Positions 35,378 to 44,610 of a DNA stretch of 64,000 nucleotides are shown here, piece by piece. The translations under genes and the position numbers were made by a program. The DNA is taken from the NCBI RefSeq assembly GCF_020905295.1, contig NZ_JAJJMM010000001.1, forward strand, positions 4,464,001-4,528,000, written 5' to 3'. Below the pieces are notes generated by a model. It saw only the letters and a program-made list of their open reading frames with translations, ran no database searches and had not been told where the DNA came from. The stretch is from Flavobacterium piscisymbiosum (GTDB lineage: Bacteria; Bacteroidota; Bacteroidia; Flavobacteriales; Flavobacteriaceae). Each line of letters starts with the position of its first letter. Position 1 is the first letter of the stretch.

Positions 35378-36963
35378 TGCTTACTCTACAAAACATTTCA
35401 TATAAACACAACAACAGTGATTTATTGTTTGACAATATTGGTTTTACAGTAAATAATCACGAAAAAATTGCACTAATTGGTAATAATGGAGTCGGAAAAT
35501 CGACGCTGTTAAAAATCATTGCCGGCGAATTAAAGCCATCAAACGGAGATCTAAGAGTTAGCTCTCATCCTTATTACATTCCGCAAATTTTCGGGCAATA
35601 CAATCATTTTACAATTGCTGAAGCTTTACGCGTTCATGACAAACTCAAAGCACTTAAAGAGATTCTGGTTGGAAATGTTACAGAAGAAAATCTTAATGTC
35701 TTAAACGATGACTGGACTATTGAGGAGCGTTGCAGCAATGCATTAAAGTATTGGCAATTATCTGATCTGGACTTGAACGAAAAAATTGAAAACTTAAGCG
35801 GAGGACAAAAAACAAAAGTTTTCCTCGCGGGTATTTTGATTCACGAACCAGAATTGGTTTTGCTTGATGAACCTAGTAATCATCTTGACAAAGCAACCAG
35901 AGAATTGTTGTATCACTTTATTACATCGACAAACAGTAGTTTAATTATTGTGAGTCATGATCGAAAACTGCTGAATCTTTTGAATACTGTTTATGAACTT
36001 AGTAAACGTGGTATTACTATTTATGGCGGGAATTACGACTTTTATGCTGAGCAAAAACAAGTTGAAAATAATGCTTTAAACCAGGATTTGCAAAGCAAAG
36101 AGAAAGCCTTGAAAAAAGCCAAAGAAAAAGAGCGTGAAACTCTGGAAAGGCAGCAAAAACTGGATGCAAGAGGCAAAAAGAAACAAGAGAAATCAGGTGT
36201 TGCACGCATTATGATGAATACTTTGCGCAATAACGCCGAGAATAGTTCATCGAAACTTAAAAGTGTTCATGTAGAAAAAATCGATGGTATCTCGAAAGAA
36301 CTACGCGAAATAAGATCTGCCCTACCCGATATCGATCAGATGAAATTTGGTTTTGATGATTCGGGTTTGCATAAAGGCAAAATTCTTTTTAAGGCAAATG
36401 CAATTAACTTTAGTTACAAAGATCAATTGCTTTGGAAAAAAGATTTGAATATCGAAATCCTGAGCGGAGAAAGAATTGCTCTAAAAGGCAGCAACGGATC
36501 CGGAAAAACGACTTTAATCAAAATAATATTGGGTAAATTAAACCCTAAATCAGGAACGGTTTATAGTCCGCAAAACAAATCGGTTTATATTGATCAGGAT
36601 TATTCGCTGATCAATAATGAGCTTAAAGTTTATGATCAGGCGCAACAGTTTAACGGTTCAGGATTAGAAGAACATGAGATCAAAATGAGATTGAATCGCT
36701 TTTTATTCCATAAAGAATATTGGGACAAACCTTGCAATGCTTTAAGTGGTGGCGAAAAAATGCGATTAATGCTTTGTTGTTTAACGATTAATAACGAATC
36801 GCCGGACATTATTGTATTAGATGAACCTACGAATAATCTTGACATTCAGAATGTTGAAATCCTGACGGCTGCTATCAATGAATATCAGGGAACATTAATT
36901 GTGGTTTCTCATGATGAATCTTTCTTGGAACAAATTAATATCCAAAAAAGCATTTTGCTTTAA
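35377..36963 (+). CDS. ABC-F family ATPase (ribosome-associated)
   Basis: 528 residues with two ABC domains and no membrane segment. Domain 1: GNNGVGKSTLLKIIAG (about 35-50), LSGGQKTKVFLAG, LLDEPSNHLD. Linker of about 80 charged residues (P-site tRNA interaction motif region, about 225-300). Domain 2: GSNGSGKTTLIKIILG, LSGGEKMRLMLCC, VLDEPTNNLD. ABC-F proteins act on the ribosome, either in translation control or antibiotic protection. Which one cannot be told from sequence alone; the leader structure favours a regulated, resistance-type gene. Confidence 0.9.
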   Translation: MLTLQNISYKHNNSDLLFDNIGFTVNNHEKIALIGNNGVGKSTLLKIIAGELKPSNGDLRVSSHPYYIPQIFGQYNHFTIAEALRVHDKLKALKEILVGNVTEENLNVLNDDWTIEERCSNALKYWQLSDLDLNEKIENLSGGQKTKVFLAGILIHEPELVLLDEPSNHLDKATRELLYHFITSTNSSLIIVSHDRKLLNLLNTVYELSKRGITIYGGNYDFYAEQKQVENNALNQDLQSKEKALKKAKEKERETLERQQKLDARGKKKQEKSGVARIMMNTLRNNAENSSSKLKSVHVEKIDGISKELREIRSALPDIDQMKFGFDDSGLHKGKILFKANAINFSYKDQLLWKKDLNIEILSGERIALKGSNGSGKTTLIKIILGKLNPKSGTVYSPQNKSVYIDQDYSLINNELKVYDQAQQFNGSGLEEHEIKMRLNRFLFHKEYWDKPCNALSGGEKMRLMLCCLTINNESPDIIVLDEPTNNLDIQNVEILTAAINEYQGTLIVVSHDESFLEQINIQKSILL

Positions 36964-37081
36964 AAACAAATGAATTTATCGTGTTAATATATTGTTAATT
37001 TACTTTTTAATTCTTACTTTTACTTAGCTAATTTATTTAAAATCAGCTAAGTAAAAAGGGTATTATTTAAAAGGTAAAACT

Positions 37082-37453
37082 ATGATCTTGAAGCATAAAA
37101 AAATATTTTTAATAGATAGTTTGGGCGCTTTGATTTCAGCTTTTTTCTTAGGAATTGTATTGGTTAGATTTGAAATCGCTGTTGGAATGCCAAAAGAAGT
37201 ATTGATTGTACTTGCTATACTAGCTTGTATTTTAGCCTTCTACTCTTTTATCAGTTATTTATTCGTGATAAAAAACTGGCAGTTCTATATTAGAATCATT
37301 GCTCTGGTGAATCTTGTATATTGCTGTTTAACGATTGGGTTTCTAACTTATTTTCATCGAGAAATTACCGTTTTGGGATGTGCTTATTTTTTTATCGAAA
37401 TTATAGTTATACTCATTCTTGCTAATATTGAAATTAACGTAGCAAAAAACTAA
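37082..37453 (+). CDS. Small membrane protein, unknown function
   Basis: 123 residues with four predicted transmembrane helices (about 8-28, 38-60, 66-88, 95-118), charged termini. No recognised family. Followed by a terminator. Confidence 0.65.
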   Translation: MILKHKKIFLIDSLGALISAFFLGIVLVRFEIAVGMPKEVLIVLAILACILAFYSFISYLFVIKNWQFYIRIIALVNLVYCCLTIGFLTYFHREITVLGCAYFFIEIIVILILANIEINVAKN

Positions 37454-37487
37454 ACAGACCTAATCTCCTTAGGACTAATAAAATTTT

Positions 37488-37521
37488 AAAGCCACTAAAA
37501 GCAGTTGATTTTAGAGGCTTT
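37488..37521 (+). terminator. Terminator of the 37082 gene
   Basis: AAAGCCACTAAAA / TTTTAGAGGCTTT, 13 bp with one mismatch, loop of 8, then a T tract. Confidence 0.8.
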
Positions 37522-37565
37522 TTTTATAACTATCTCATTTTTAGTAAAAAAAAGCGTAAAATATT

Positions 37566-37595
37566 TTGCGCAGTCAAATAACTGCATTATATTTG
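37566..37595 (+). promoter_or_regulatory. Complete promoter of the ArsR operon
   Basis: TTG (37566-37568), spacer of 19, TATATTTG (37588-37595): a full TTG-N19-TAnnTTTG promoter. The expected start of transcription is near 37600, about 14 bp before the ATG. Confidence 0.8.
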
Positions 37596-37610
37596 CAGTC
37601 AAATAACTGC
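37570..37610 (+). promoter_or_regulatory. Twin ArsR operators
   Basis: GCAGTCAAATAACTGC occurs twice, identically, at 37570-37585 and 37595-37610 (25-bp period). Each copy is an imperfect palindrome (GCAGT...ACTGC). The first lies between -33 and -7, the second covers the start of transcription, so binding would block RNA polymerase: the layout of an autorepressed ArsR gene. Confidence 0.8.
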
Positions 37611-37613
37611 ACA

Positions 37614-37937
37614 ATGGAAATTCGTAGAGATGTATTTCAGGCCATAGCCGACCCTACCCGCAGGGCAATATTAAGTTTAGTTGCGATACAAGCGATGACA
37701 CCTGGTGTTATAGCAGAAAATTTCGATTCGTCGCGACAGACGATTTCAAAACACATTCAGATCCTTACAGAATGTGAATTATTAAACCAGCAACAAAACG
37801 GCAGAGAAATTTATTATCAGACTAATGCAAAGAAAATGAAAGAAGTAGCTGATTTTATAGAACCTTTTCGCAAAATGTGGGACGACCGATTTAATACATT
37901 AGAAACCATAATGAAAAACTACAAACCTAAACAATAA
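37614..37937 (+). CDS. ArsR family repressor
   Basis: Start moved to the ATG at 37614 ([22 protein letters not shown]), because the longer frame would translate the operators. 107 residues: winged helix-turn-helix with [24 protein letters not shown] (about 28-51). No metal-binding cysteine pair is visible, so the signal is not arsenic-like metal by this motif. This ArsR type is commonly paired with an SRPBCC gene, as here (6 bp gap). Confidence 0.9.
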   Translation: MEIRRDVFQAIADPTRRAILSLVAIQAMTPGVIAENFDSSRQTISKHIQILTECELLNQQQNGREIYYQTNAKKMKEVADFIEPFRKMWDDRFNTLETIMKNYKPKQ

Positions 37938-37943
37938 ACTAAT

Positions 37944-38411
37944 ATGGAATTAAAAACAAAAATTAATGCCAAAGATGGTCAGCAGGATCTTGTGATTAAA
38001 CGAGAGTTTGATCTTCCGTTAGAATTACTGTTCAAAGCTTATGTCGAACCTGAAATAGTAGCGCAATGGATGGGTACAAATGTGCTTAAACTCGAAAGTA
38101 AAAAGTACGGAAGTTATCAGTTTGAAACTACTGATCCTAAAGGAAATGTAGTTTTTAAAGCGAATGGCGTGATTCACGAATGCATCGAAAACCAAAGAAT
38201 TACCCGCACATTTGAAATGGAAAATTCACCTTTTGCTGCCCAGCTTGAGTTTTTAGATTTCGAATCAGTTTCTGAGGAAACGAGTAAACTTACGATGCAT
38301 ATTATTTATAAATCGACAGATCTTCGTGATCAGATGCTAAAATTACCTTTTGCTCAAGGTATGAATATGGCGCACAATAGATTACAGGAAATTACAAACA
38401 AACTAAAATAA
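37944..38411 (+). CDS. SRPBCC / AHSA1 domain protein
   Basis: 155 residues; VIKREFDLPLELLFKAYVEPEIVAQWMG (about 17-44) is the AHSA1 START-like opening. Such proteins bind hydrophobic ligands in a helix-grip cavity. Operon partner of the ArsR gene and likely under its control. Confidence 0.88.
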   Translation: MELKTKINAKDGQQDLVIKREFDLPLELLFKAYVEPEIVAQWMGTNVLKLESKKYGSYQFETTDPKGNVVFKANGVIHECIENQRITRTFEMENSPFAAQLEFLDFESVSEETSKLTMHIIYKSTDLRDQMLKLPFAQGMNMAHNRLQEITNKLK

Positions 38412-38417
38412 TAAGTC

Positions 38418-38801
38418 ATGACAAAAAGAAATAAAATTATCTACTGGATAGCTACTCTTTGGCTTGCATTAGGCATGACAGTAACCGGCGTAGTGCAATT
38501 AATAAAAATGAAAGAAGAAGTAGATATGATGAACCATTTGGGTTATCCAATCTATTTTTTGACCATTCTTGGAATTTGGAAAATATTAGGCGTAATCGCT
38601 GTATTAATTCCTAAATTTACTTTATTGAAAGAATGGGCTTATGCAGGATTCTTTTTTGCAATGTCTGGCGCTATTTTTTCTCATTTGTCTTGTGGCGATG
38701 CTCCTATTGCTTTATTTGGTCCGTTATTGTTGCTTATATTAACAATCATATCTTGGTATTTTAGACCTTTAGAAAGAAAACTTATTTCGGTTCAATCATA
38801 A
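38418..38801 (+). CDS. DoxX-like membrane protein
   Basis: 127 residues with four transmembrane helices; YFLTILGIWKILGVIAVLIP (about 47-66) and LKEWAYAGFFFAMSGAIFSHL match the DoxX-like pattern. Third gene of the ArsR operon, 6 bp after the SRPBCC gene. ArsR-SRPBCC-DoxX is a recurrent trio. Confidence 0.87.
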   Translation: MTKRNKIIYWIATLWLALGMTVTGVVQLIKMKEEVDMMNHLGYPIYFLTILGIWKILGVIAVLIPKFTLLKEWAYAGFFFAMSGAIFSHLSCGDAPIALFGPLLLLILTIISWYFRPLERKLISVQS

Positions 38802-38811
38802 AACAAACGTT

Positions 38812-39369
38812 ATGAAAAATAAATTATCACCAGAACAGCAAGAGGAATTGCTTGATGTTTTAGAAGCTCGCTTTGAAAAGAATATGCAGCGCCATAAAGG
38901 TATTGAGTGGAATAAAGCGCTCGCAAAACTGCAAGCCAATCCGGATAAATTATGGTCTCTGGATGAAATGGAAAGAACTGAAGGAGAACCAGATGTAGTT
39001 GGTTATGATAAAAAAACAGATGAATATATATTTTGTGATTGTGCCGCCGAAAGTCCTAAAGGGCGCAGAAGTATATGTTACGACCACGAAGCTTTAGAAA
39101 AAAGAAAAGAAAATAAACCCGCAGATAGTGCCCTAAATATGGCGGAAGAAATGGGAATTAAAATCCTAAACGAAGAACAATACAAAGAACTTCAGCAACT
39201 GGGTAAATTTGACAGTAAAACCTCGAGCTGGATCGAAACGCCTTCTGATATCAGGAAATTAGGCGGTGCCCTATTCTCAGATTTTCGTTACAATACTGTT
39301 TTTGTTTATCATAACGGAGCAGATTCGTATTATGCCGCAAGGGGTTTTCGCGGATTGTTGCGTGTTTAA
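38812..39369 (+). CDS. DUF4256 family protein
   Basis: 185 residues. The DUF4256 features are W-x-x-x-x-A-x-L (GIEWNKALAKL), SLDEMERTEGEPDVVGYDKKTDEYIFCDCAAESPKGRRS (about 49-87) and a final YAARGFRGLLRV. Function unknown; widespread next to ArsR-SRPBCC genes. 10 bp after the DoxX-like gene, so part of the operon. Confidence 0.85.
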   Translation: MKNKLSPEQQEELLDVLEARFEKNMQRHKGIEWNKALAKLQANPDKLWSLDEMERTEGEPDVVGYDKKTDEYIFCDCAAESPKGRRSICYDHEALEKRKENKPADSALNMAEEMGIKILNEEQYKELQQLGKFDSKTSSWIETPSDIRKLGGALFSDFRYNTVFVYHNGADSYYAARGFRGLLRV

Positions 39370-39389
39370 TTCATTTAAAATAAAATGTT

Positions 39390-39983
39390 ATGAATCCTAA
39401 AGTTGATTTTTATTTTGATGAAGCCAAAAAATGGCAAAAAGAACAAGAAGAACTGCGTAATATTGTTTTAGATTGTCAGTTAACTGAAGAACTCAAATGG
39501 GGCTGTCCTTGTTATACTTTTCAGGGCAATAATATTGTTTTGATACACGCTTTTAAAGAGTATTTTGCGCTTTTGTTTTTTAAAGGAGCTTTGTTAAGTG
39601 ATACCAATGGAATTTTGATACAGCAATCTAAAAATGTTCAGGCAGCAAGACAAATAAGGTTTACGAATCTTCAGGAAATTAAAGATCAAAAATCGATTCT
39701 AAAAACTTATATTTATCAAGCGATTGAAGTTGAAAAATCGGGTCTAAAGGTGAAATTAAAGAAGACCAAAGAGTTTGAAGTTGCTGAAGAATTTCAAAAG
39801 AAATTAGATCGGGATTCAAAATTAGATGCTGCATTCAAAGCTTTAACTCCCGGACGACAAAGAGCTTATTTACTGCATTTTTCATCTCCAAAACAATCTA
39901 AAACAAGAGAATCAAGAGTGGAGAAAGCTATTGATAAGATTTTGGATGGAAAGGGACTGAATGACGATTTTAAAATAAAATAA
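39390..39983 (+). CDS. DUF1801 / YdeI family protein
   Basis: 197 residues. The N-terminal DUF1801 domain (about 10-115, EELKWGCPCYTFQGNNIVLIHAFKEYFALLFF) plus the C-terminal YdeI-like LTPGRQRAYLLHFSSPKQSKTRESRVEKAIDKI (about 151-185). YdeI/OmpD-associated proteins are linked to envelope stress in enterobacteria; the role here is unknown. 20 bp after the DUF4256 gene. Confidence 0.85.
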   Translation: MNPKVDFYFDEAKKWQKEQEELRNIVLDCQLTEELKWGCPCYTFQGNNIVLIHAFKEYFALLFFKGALLSDTNGILIQQSKNVQAARQIRFTNLQEIKDQKSILKTYIYQAIEVEKSGLKVKLKKTKEFEVAEEFQKKLDRDSKLDAAFKALTPGRQRAYLLHFSSPKQSKTRESRVEKAIDKILDGKGLNDDFKIK

Positions 39984-40011
39984 ATATATTAGCCCAAATA
40001 ATCTATAAATA

Positions 40012-40515
40012 ATGATATTAGCCTTCGATACGTATTACTACGACGGAAAAGCAAAAACGGTTTGCCTTGAATTTACAGAATGGAATCAAAGTGAAAATTT
40101 TAAAATTCACACTGAATTCATCGAGAATATAGAAGAATATATTCCGGGAGAATTTTATAAAAGAGAATTGCCTTGTATTCTCAGTTTATTAGATAAAATT
40201 GATTTAACAACTATTGAAGCCATTATTGTGGATGGTTTTGTGTATTTAGATGATGAAAAAAAATACGGTTTGGGTGGACGTTTATACGAAAAACTAAATA
40301 GTAAAATCCCGATTATTGGTGTTGCGAAAACAAATTTTACAGCTATCGAAAAACACAAACGAGCTCTTTTGAGAGGTGATAGCAAAAAGCCGTTATATAT
40401 TACTTCTATTGGTATTGAATTAGATGATGCTTTTGAAAAAGTAGCACTAATGGCCGGTGAATTTAGATTCCCAACTTTGTTAAAAGAATTGGATCGATTG
40501 ACGAAAGAATTGTAA
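40012..40515 (+). CDS. Endonuclease V-like protein, short form
   Basis: 167 residues versus about 220-230 in typical Nfi. The core is kept: D6 (AFDTYYYDG), E52 (YKRELPCIL), D74 (IIVDGFVYLD), then KYGLGGRLYEKL and PIIGVAKTNF (about 100-109) with KPLYITSIG. These fit the DED metal set that cleaves deaminated (inosine-containing) DNA or RNA. The missing termini and lack of a clear final catalytic histidine leave activity uncertain. Confidence 0.8.
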   Translation: MILAFDTYYYDGKAKTVCLEFTEWNQSENFKIHTEFIENIEEYIPGEFYKRELPCILSLLDKIDLTTIEAIIVDGFVYLDDEKKYGLGGRLYEKLNSKIPIIGVAKTNFTAIEKHKRALLRGDSKKPLYITSIGIELDDAFEKVALMAGEFRFPTLLKELDRLTKEL

Positions 40516-40576
40516 TAATTGTCTTTTCTAATTGAATTAAAATACTGTTTAAAATTCAAATGATTAAAACCAAGTA

Positions 40577-41221
40577 ATGAATACTGCAATAAAAAATAAT
40601 CTCTGGAGTCAATTTGAAACGACTAAAGAAATCTTTTTAGCTAAGAAGGACTTACATCCTTTGTTTGAACAATTTAAGTTTTTTATTTCTGAAATAAATA
40701 TAGAAAAACTTATATCACAATTTGAATCTGAAATTGAGCTTAACATATCAGAATGGTGGATAAATAAAGAAAGAGACATAGATTTGAATTCTAAATTATT
40801 TGCCATATTATTTACTTATGGTGATCTAAAGGAAAAATTACCACAGGCGCTTGTTTACGGAATTAACCAAATTGAAACTCCATTAAAAAAACAATTAGAA
40901 ACCTATGATTTAGGTTGGCACGAATATGCCGATGGATATTATGCTTTGCCCGGTATAAATTTAGATTTTTGCCAAGCTTTACAAAAATTAAACTACAAAA
41001 ATTTGGAAGGTAGTCAAGATGAAGAGATCGATTGGTATGAGCTAGAGGGAAGAATAGAACTTTTTAATACTTATAAGTTTGCTATAGCTTATGCTCTTCA
41101 TGAAAGTTTAAATAACCTTATGCAACTAAATAAATTGATAAGCATAAACTCGGTCGTACCGCTTCATTTTTTATTACAGCAATATGATGAAGATGTAACT
41201 CCTTTATTAATATTGGAGTAA
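40577..41221 (+). CDS. Cytosolic protein, unknown function
   Basis: 214 residues, acidic, no signal or membrane segment. Contains EYADGYYALPGINLDFCQAL near the middle. No recognised family. The 127 bp that follow contain two short in-frame peptides (about 20 codons each) in other frames, so the C-terminus may have been truncated by a frameshift, but this is weak. Confidence 0.65.
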   Translation: MNTAIKNNLWSQFETTKEIFLAKKDLHPLFEQFKFFISEINIEKLISQFESEIELNISEWWINKERDIDLNSKLFAILFTYGDLKEKLPQALVYGINQIETPLKKQLETYDLGWHEYADGYYALPGINLDFCQALQKLNYKNLEGSQDEEIDWYELEGRIELFNTYKFAIAYALHESLNNLMQLNKLISINSVVPLHFLLQQYDEDVTPLLILE

Positions 41222-41348
41222 ATTATGAGTTAGTTGAACAATTTAAAACTGAATTTGAAAGCAACTCTAACTAAATAGTTTTACTGAATTTCATTTAAAT
41301 GAATTGATTAAATTTGATAAACCAGATGTATAAATTAAAACAAGTATA

Positions 41349-41768
41349 ATGCAGGATTCAAATAACATAACACACGTCACTTCAAATGATAAGACGCCAA
41401 AAGTAACAGGAATTGGAGGTGTTTTTTTCTTTTCGGAAAATCAAAAGGAAACTAGAGAATGGTATGCCAAAAACTTAGGTTTTGATGTTAATGAATGGGG
41501 TTCGACTTTTGAATCCAGAGATTTTAATAATCCTGATAAAATAAATGCTGTACAATGGAGCCCTTTTAAGAAAGGTGATGAATACTTCTCCCCTTCCAGA
41601 AAAGATTTCATGATTAACTATACGGTTCAAAATATTGAAGGTCTTGTAAATCAGCTCAAAGAAAACGGTGTAACTGTTCTTGATGAAATTGCAACTTACG
41701 ATTACGGTAAATTTGTACATATTATGGACGCAGAAGGCAATAAAATAGAACTTTGGGAACCAATTTAA
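41349..41768 (+). CDS. VOC (glyoxalase/bleomycin-resistance) family protein
   Basis: 139 residues. VTGIGGVFFFSENQKETREWYAKNLGF (about 19-45) is the first beta-alpha-beta module; the end VHIMDAEGNKIELWEP (about 123-138) carries the glutamate ligand in IELWEP. Metal-dependent dioxygenase, isomerase or binding protein; substrate unknown. 5 bp before the next gene. Confidence 0.87.
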   Translation: MQDSNNITHVTSNDKTPKVTGIGGVFFFSENQKETREWYAKNLGFDVNEWGSTFESRDFNNPDKINAVQWSPFKKGDEYFSPSRKDFMINYTVQNIEGLVNQLKENGVTVLDEIATYDYGKFVHIMDAEGNKIELWEPI

Positions 41769-41773
41769 AATGA

Positions 41774-42073
41774 ATGTACATGGAAGATAATAATTATGAA
41801 CATTTTCTAAAAAATGTGGCTTCGCCATTAGATTATTCAGAGGGTTTTTATTTAGTATATATCGAAGTTGCCGTAAAGACTGAAGAGATAAGTAAAATAA
41901 TTTCAGAACATGCCAAAATAATGACAGAACTGGAGTTTGGTTATTTATGCGAAGCTCATATGCAGGCCATTCCTGAAATTGCACGCTCTTTATCCTTAAA
42001 AAATCATGCAATATACCAAATGGTAAGATTGGTTAGGCTGACTAAAAGTTCTGATGATAAAGAGGTAAAATAA
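41774..42073 (+). CDS. Small protein, unknown function
   Basis: 99 residues (or 97 from the second ATG at 41780). No signal peptide or domain recognised. Follows the VOC gene by 5 bp, so probably co-transcribed. Contains HAKIMTELEFGYLCEAHMQAIPEIARSL. Confidence 0.6.
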   Translation: MYMEDNNYEHFLKNVASPLDYSEGFYLVYIEVAVKTEEISKIISEHAKIMTELEFGYLCEAHMQAIPEIARSLSLKNHAIYQMVRLVRLTKSSDDKEVK

Positions 42074-42093
42074 TTCTGTAAATTTTATGTCTT

Positions 42094-43164
42094 TCAGTTT
42101 TTAAATTGAGGTAAAATATATTTTGCCATAATTTCGAAAGCCTGTTTTGCTTTAAACGATTGATAGTTTCCTTGCGTGAAAACAACAGTTAAATTTAAAT
42201 TTTCGATTATAAAAATATACTGGCCTCCATTACCGGATGCAAAGAGTAAATTCTCCTCAAGATCTTTTGTTTTCAGGGTTTCGCGATACCAATAATAACC
42301 ATAATAAGCCGGTTGCGGAGATCCAATTTTACTTTTACTGGTTTTCATATAGGAGAAATCAGGAATTAGGATATCACAAAGAGTAGACTCTAAAATCCAT
42401 TTTTTCGAAATGATTTGTTTGCCTTCCCAAATGCCCTTGTCTTTTACCATCTGCCCTATTTTAAGCATATCTTTAGGTTTAATGTAGAAAGATCCTGCTG
42501 TCATACCATTTCCGCTTGGATCGATTGTCCATTTATAATTTGTGATTCCAAGAGGTTCGAATAAATATTTTTTAGCAAAATCCATAACAGACATTTTTGT
42601 TGCTTTGCGCATGACTCCGCTCAGGATTACGGGATCTATTGAGGTATAAGCCCATACTTCGCCAGGTTTGTCTTTCATAGGAAGATTCAAAGAGTACCCG
42701 ACCCAGTTTTTGCTGGAACTCATTTCGTCCTCACAATCTTTTGTATCATTAAATTCCTCACAATCAAAACCTGATTTCATTTCAAGTAGGTTTTTAATCG
42801 TCATATTTTTTTTTAATGGATCTGTTTTAAGGTATGGATATTCAGGAAAAAACTCATAAACTTTCTGGTTTATATTTTTGATAAATCCTTTATCGATCGC
42901 TATTCCAACGAGTAAACTTGCTATAGATTTAAAAGAAGAACGGGAATCGTGAAGAGAATCTCTCTTATAGCCATTAAAATATTGTTCATAAACTAATTGT
43001 TTGTCTTTTGAAATTAGTACGCTATGAATACCGGGATAATGTTTACTGGAAATAGAATCGGTCATTTCACGCAAAAGAGAATCATCAATTTTATTTTTAG
43101 TTTGACCAGATATATGAAAGATGTTCAAGAATAGAAAAATATAAAAAAAGTAACTGTTTTTCAT
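42094..43164 (-). CDS. Secreted class C beta-lactamase-like serine hydrolase
   Basis: 356 residues. Signal peptide (MKNSYFFYIFLFLNIFHISG). Beta-lactamase/DD-peptidase fold: catalytic S76-x-x-K79 (SSFKSIASLL), a Y-x-S at about 169 (YTSID) in place of Y-x-N, and GNGGQYIF near the end in the KTG position. Likely an esterase or peptidase acting in the periplasm, not a drug-hydrolysing enzyme. Monocistronic. Confidence 0.82.
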   Translation of the reverse strand: MKNSYFFYIFLFLNIFHISGQTKNKIDDSLLREMTDSISSKHYPGIHSVLISKDKQLVYEQYFNGYKRDSLHDSRSSFKSIASLLVGIAIDKGFIKNINQKVYEFFPEYPYLKTDPLKKNMTIKNLLEMKSGFDCEEFNDTKDCEDEMSSSKNWVGYSLNLPMKDKPGEVWAYTSIDPVILSGVMRKATKMSVMDFAKKYLFEPLGITNYKWTIDPSGNGMTAGSFYIKPKDMLKIGQMVKDKGIWEGKQIISKKWILESTLCDILIPDFSYMKTSKSKIGSPQPAYYGYYWYRETLKTKDLEENLLFASGNGGQYIFIIENLNLTVVFTQGNYQSFKAKQAFEIMAKYILPQFKN

Positions 43165-43367
43165 GATTATAGGTTTGTGTTTGGCTAAAAAATAGTTCTG
43201 TAATTTTTGAAGAAAAAAGATTTTTAGAAGCTAAAGATACTATTATTATGAGCCGGTTTCTCAAGTATATGGCCCAGTGTTTTTGGTATTTGCGGTAAAA
43301 AGACTTATATTACGGGAAATTAAAATGTCATTTTACATTAAAAATTATTGGCAGAAAACATTTATAT

Positions 43368-44444
43368 ATGAAAAGATTACTTCAATGGACGATCATCATT
43401 CCGGCACTTGCCTGGATTCTTTTTTTTAGCGGACTTATAGACAACAGCAGCATTTTTCAGGTTATTGCCAGTATATTGCTTATCCTTAGTGTTATGTCGG
43501 CCGTGCATCATTCAGAAGTAATAGCAGAAAGAGTTGGAGAGCCTTACGGAACCATTATTTTGGCCATATCTATAACCGTTATTGAAGTTTCGATTATTGT
43601 ATCGCTCATGCTTTCAGAAGGAACTGAAGCAGCTTCTTTAGCCCGAGATACGGTTTATGCGGCTACAATGCTTATTCTAAATGGAATTATTGGCCTTTGC
43701 CTTTTAATTGGCGGACTAAAACATTACGAACAAAATTTTTCTGTTTCTTCGGTAACTATTGGTTTGGTTTCATTGGTTTCGATTATAGTATTTACATTGG
43801 TCTTCCCTACTTTTACCGAAAGTGTTAAAGGATCTTATTACTCCTTACCACAACTTGTTTTTGCTTCGATTGCATGTCTTGTTATTTATGGCTCTTTTCT
43901 GTTTGCACAAACAAGCAGGTACAGGCAATATTTTCTAACTGTTGGCGATGACGAAAACGAAGATGTAGTTGAGCCCATTGCAATCGATAATAAAACCTTT
44001 TACACCAGTCTTGTTTTCCTGATCGTAAGTTTAGGTATTGTGGTTTTATTGGCTAAAACCCTATCTCCTACTATCGAAAGTATTATTGTGAGTTATCATC
44101 TTCCAAAATCTTTGGTTGGAGTTGTAATTGCTGCAATAATTTTACTTCCGGAAGCTATTGCTGCTATTATTGCGGCAAGAAAAAACAGACTTCAAACCAG
44201 TATCAATTTAGCTTTGGGTTCTGCATTGGCAAGTATTGGTTTAACTATTCCAAGTGTGGCAGTAGTTTGCATTATGATGGATATGCCTATTATTTTGGGA
44301 CTTGATATAAAATCGATTGTTCTGCTGGCATTATCAGTGTTTACCGTAATGTTGTCCTTAAGCAAAGGAAAATCGAATATTGTTTACGGTGTAGTACTTC
44401 TGGTGAATTTATTTGCTTTTGTATTTTTGATGATATATCCTTGA
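43368..44444 (+). CDS. Calcium:proton antiporter, ChaA family (CaCA superfamily)
   Basis: 358 residues, about 11 membrane helices. The duplicated alpha-repeats are visible: GEPYGTIILAISITVIEVSIIVSLML (about 57-82) and LPEAIAAIIAARKNRLQTSINLALGSALASIGLTIP (about 265-300). The acidic residues in these repeats (E in TVIEVS and LPEA) form the ion path. Exports calcium or sodium in exchange for protons. Monocistronic. Confidence 0.87.
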   Translation: MKRLLQWTIIIPALAWILFFSGLIDNSSIFQVIASILLILSVMSAVHHSEVIAERVGEPYGTIILAISITVIEVSIIVSLMLSEGTEAASLARDTVYAATMLILNGIIGLCLLIGGLKHYEQNFSVSSVTIGLVSLVSIIVFTLVFPTFTESVKGSYYSLPQLVFASIACLVIYGSFLFAQTSRYRQYFLTVGDDENEDVVEPIAIDNKTFYTSLVFLIVSLGIVVLLAKTLSPTIESIIVSYHLPKSLVGVVIAAIILLPEAIAAIIAARKNRLQTSINLALGSALASIGLTIPSVAVVCIMMDMPIILGLDIKSIVLLALSVFTVMLSLSKGKSNIVYGVVLLVNLFAFVFLMIYP

Positions 44445-44610
44445 TTTACAATTGATACGAAAATTTGGAAAACTTCATTAGAAATAATGGAGTTTTTTTA
44501 TGCTTACAAAATTAAACAGTAGTGTATTAAGTTTTTACAAGATCTTAATAAAAATCGATTACATTTACTTCGATAGAATAGCAGATATAACTAAAACCCC
44601 AAATTAAAAA

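Noticed and set aside
37570..37610. Two identical 16-bp repeats resembling the start of a CRISPR array
   Set aside because: Only two units 25 bp apart, palindromic and placed exactly on a promoter; operators explain them better. No cas genes nearby.
40155..40589. 144-codon minus-strand ORF over the endonuclease V-like gene
   Set aside because: Antisense shadow; the plus strand encodes the recognisable protein with conserved acidic residues.
41222..41348. Possible decayed gene remnant (two roughly 20-codon open stretches after the 40577 gene)
   Set aside because: Open stretches of this length are expected by chance in such AT-rich DNA; too weak to call.
41475..42011. 178-codon minus-strand ORF over the VOC gene
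   Set aside because: Antisense shadow of the VOC gene and its neighbour, whose plus-strand proteins have clear family motifs.
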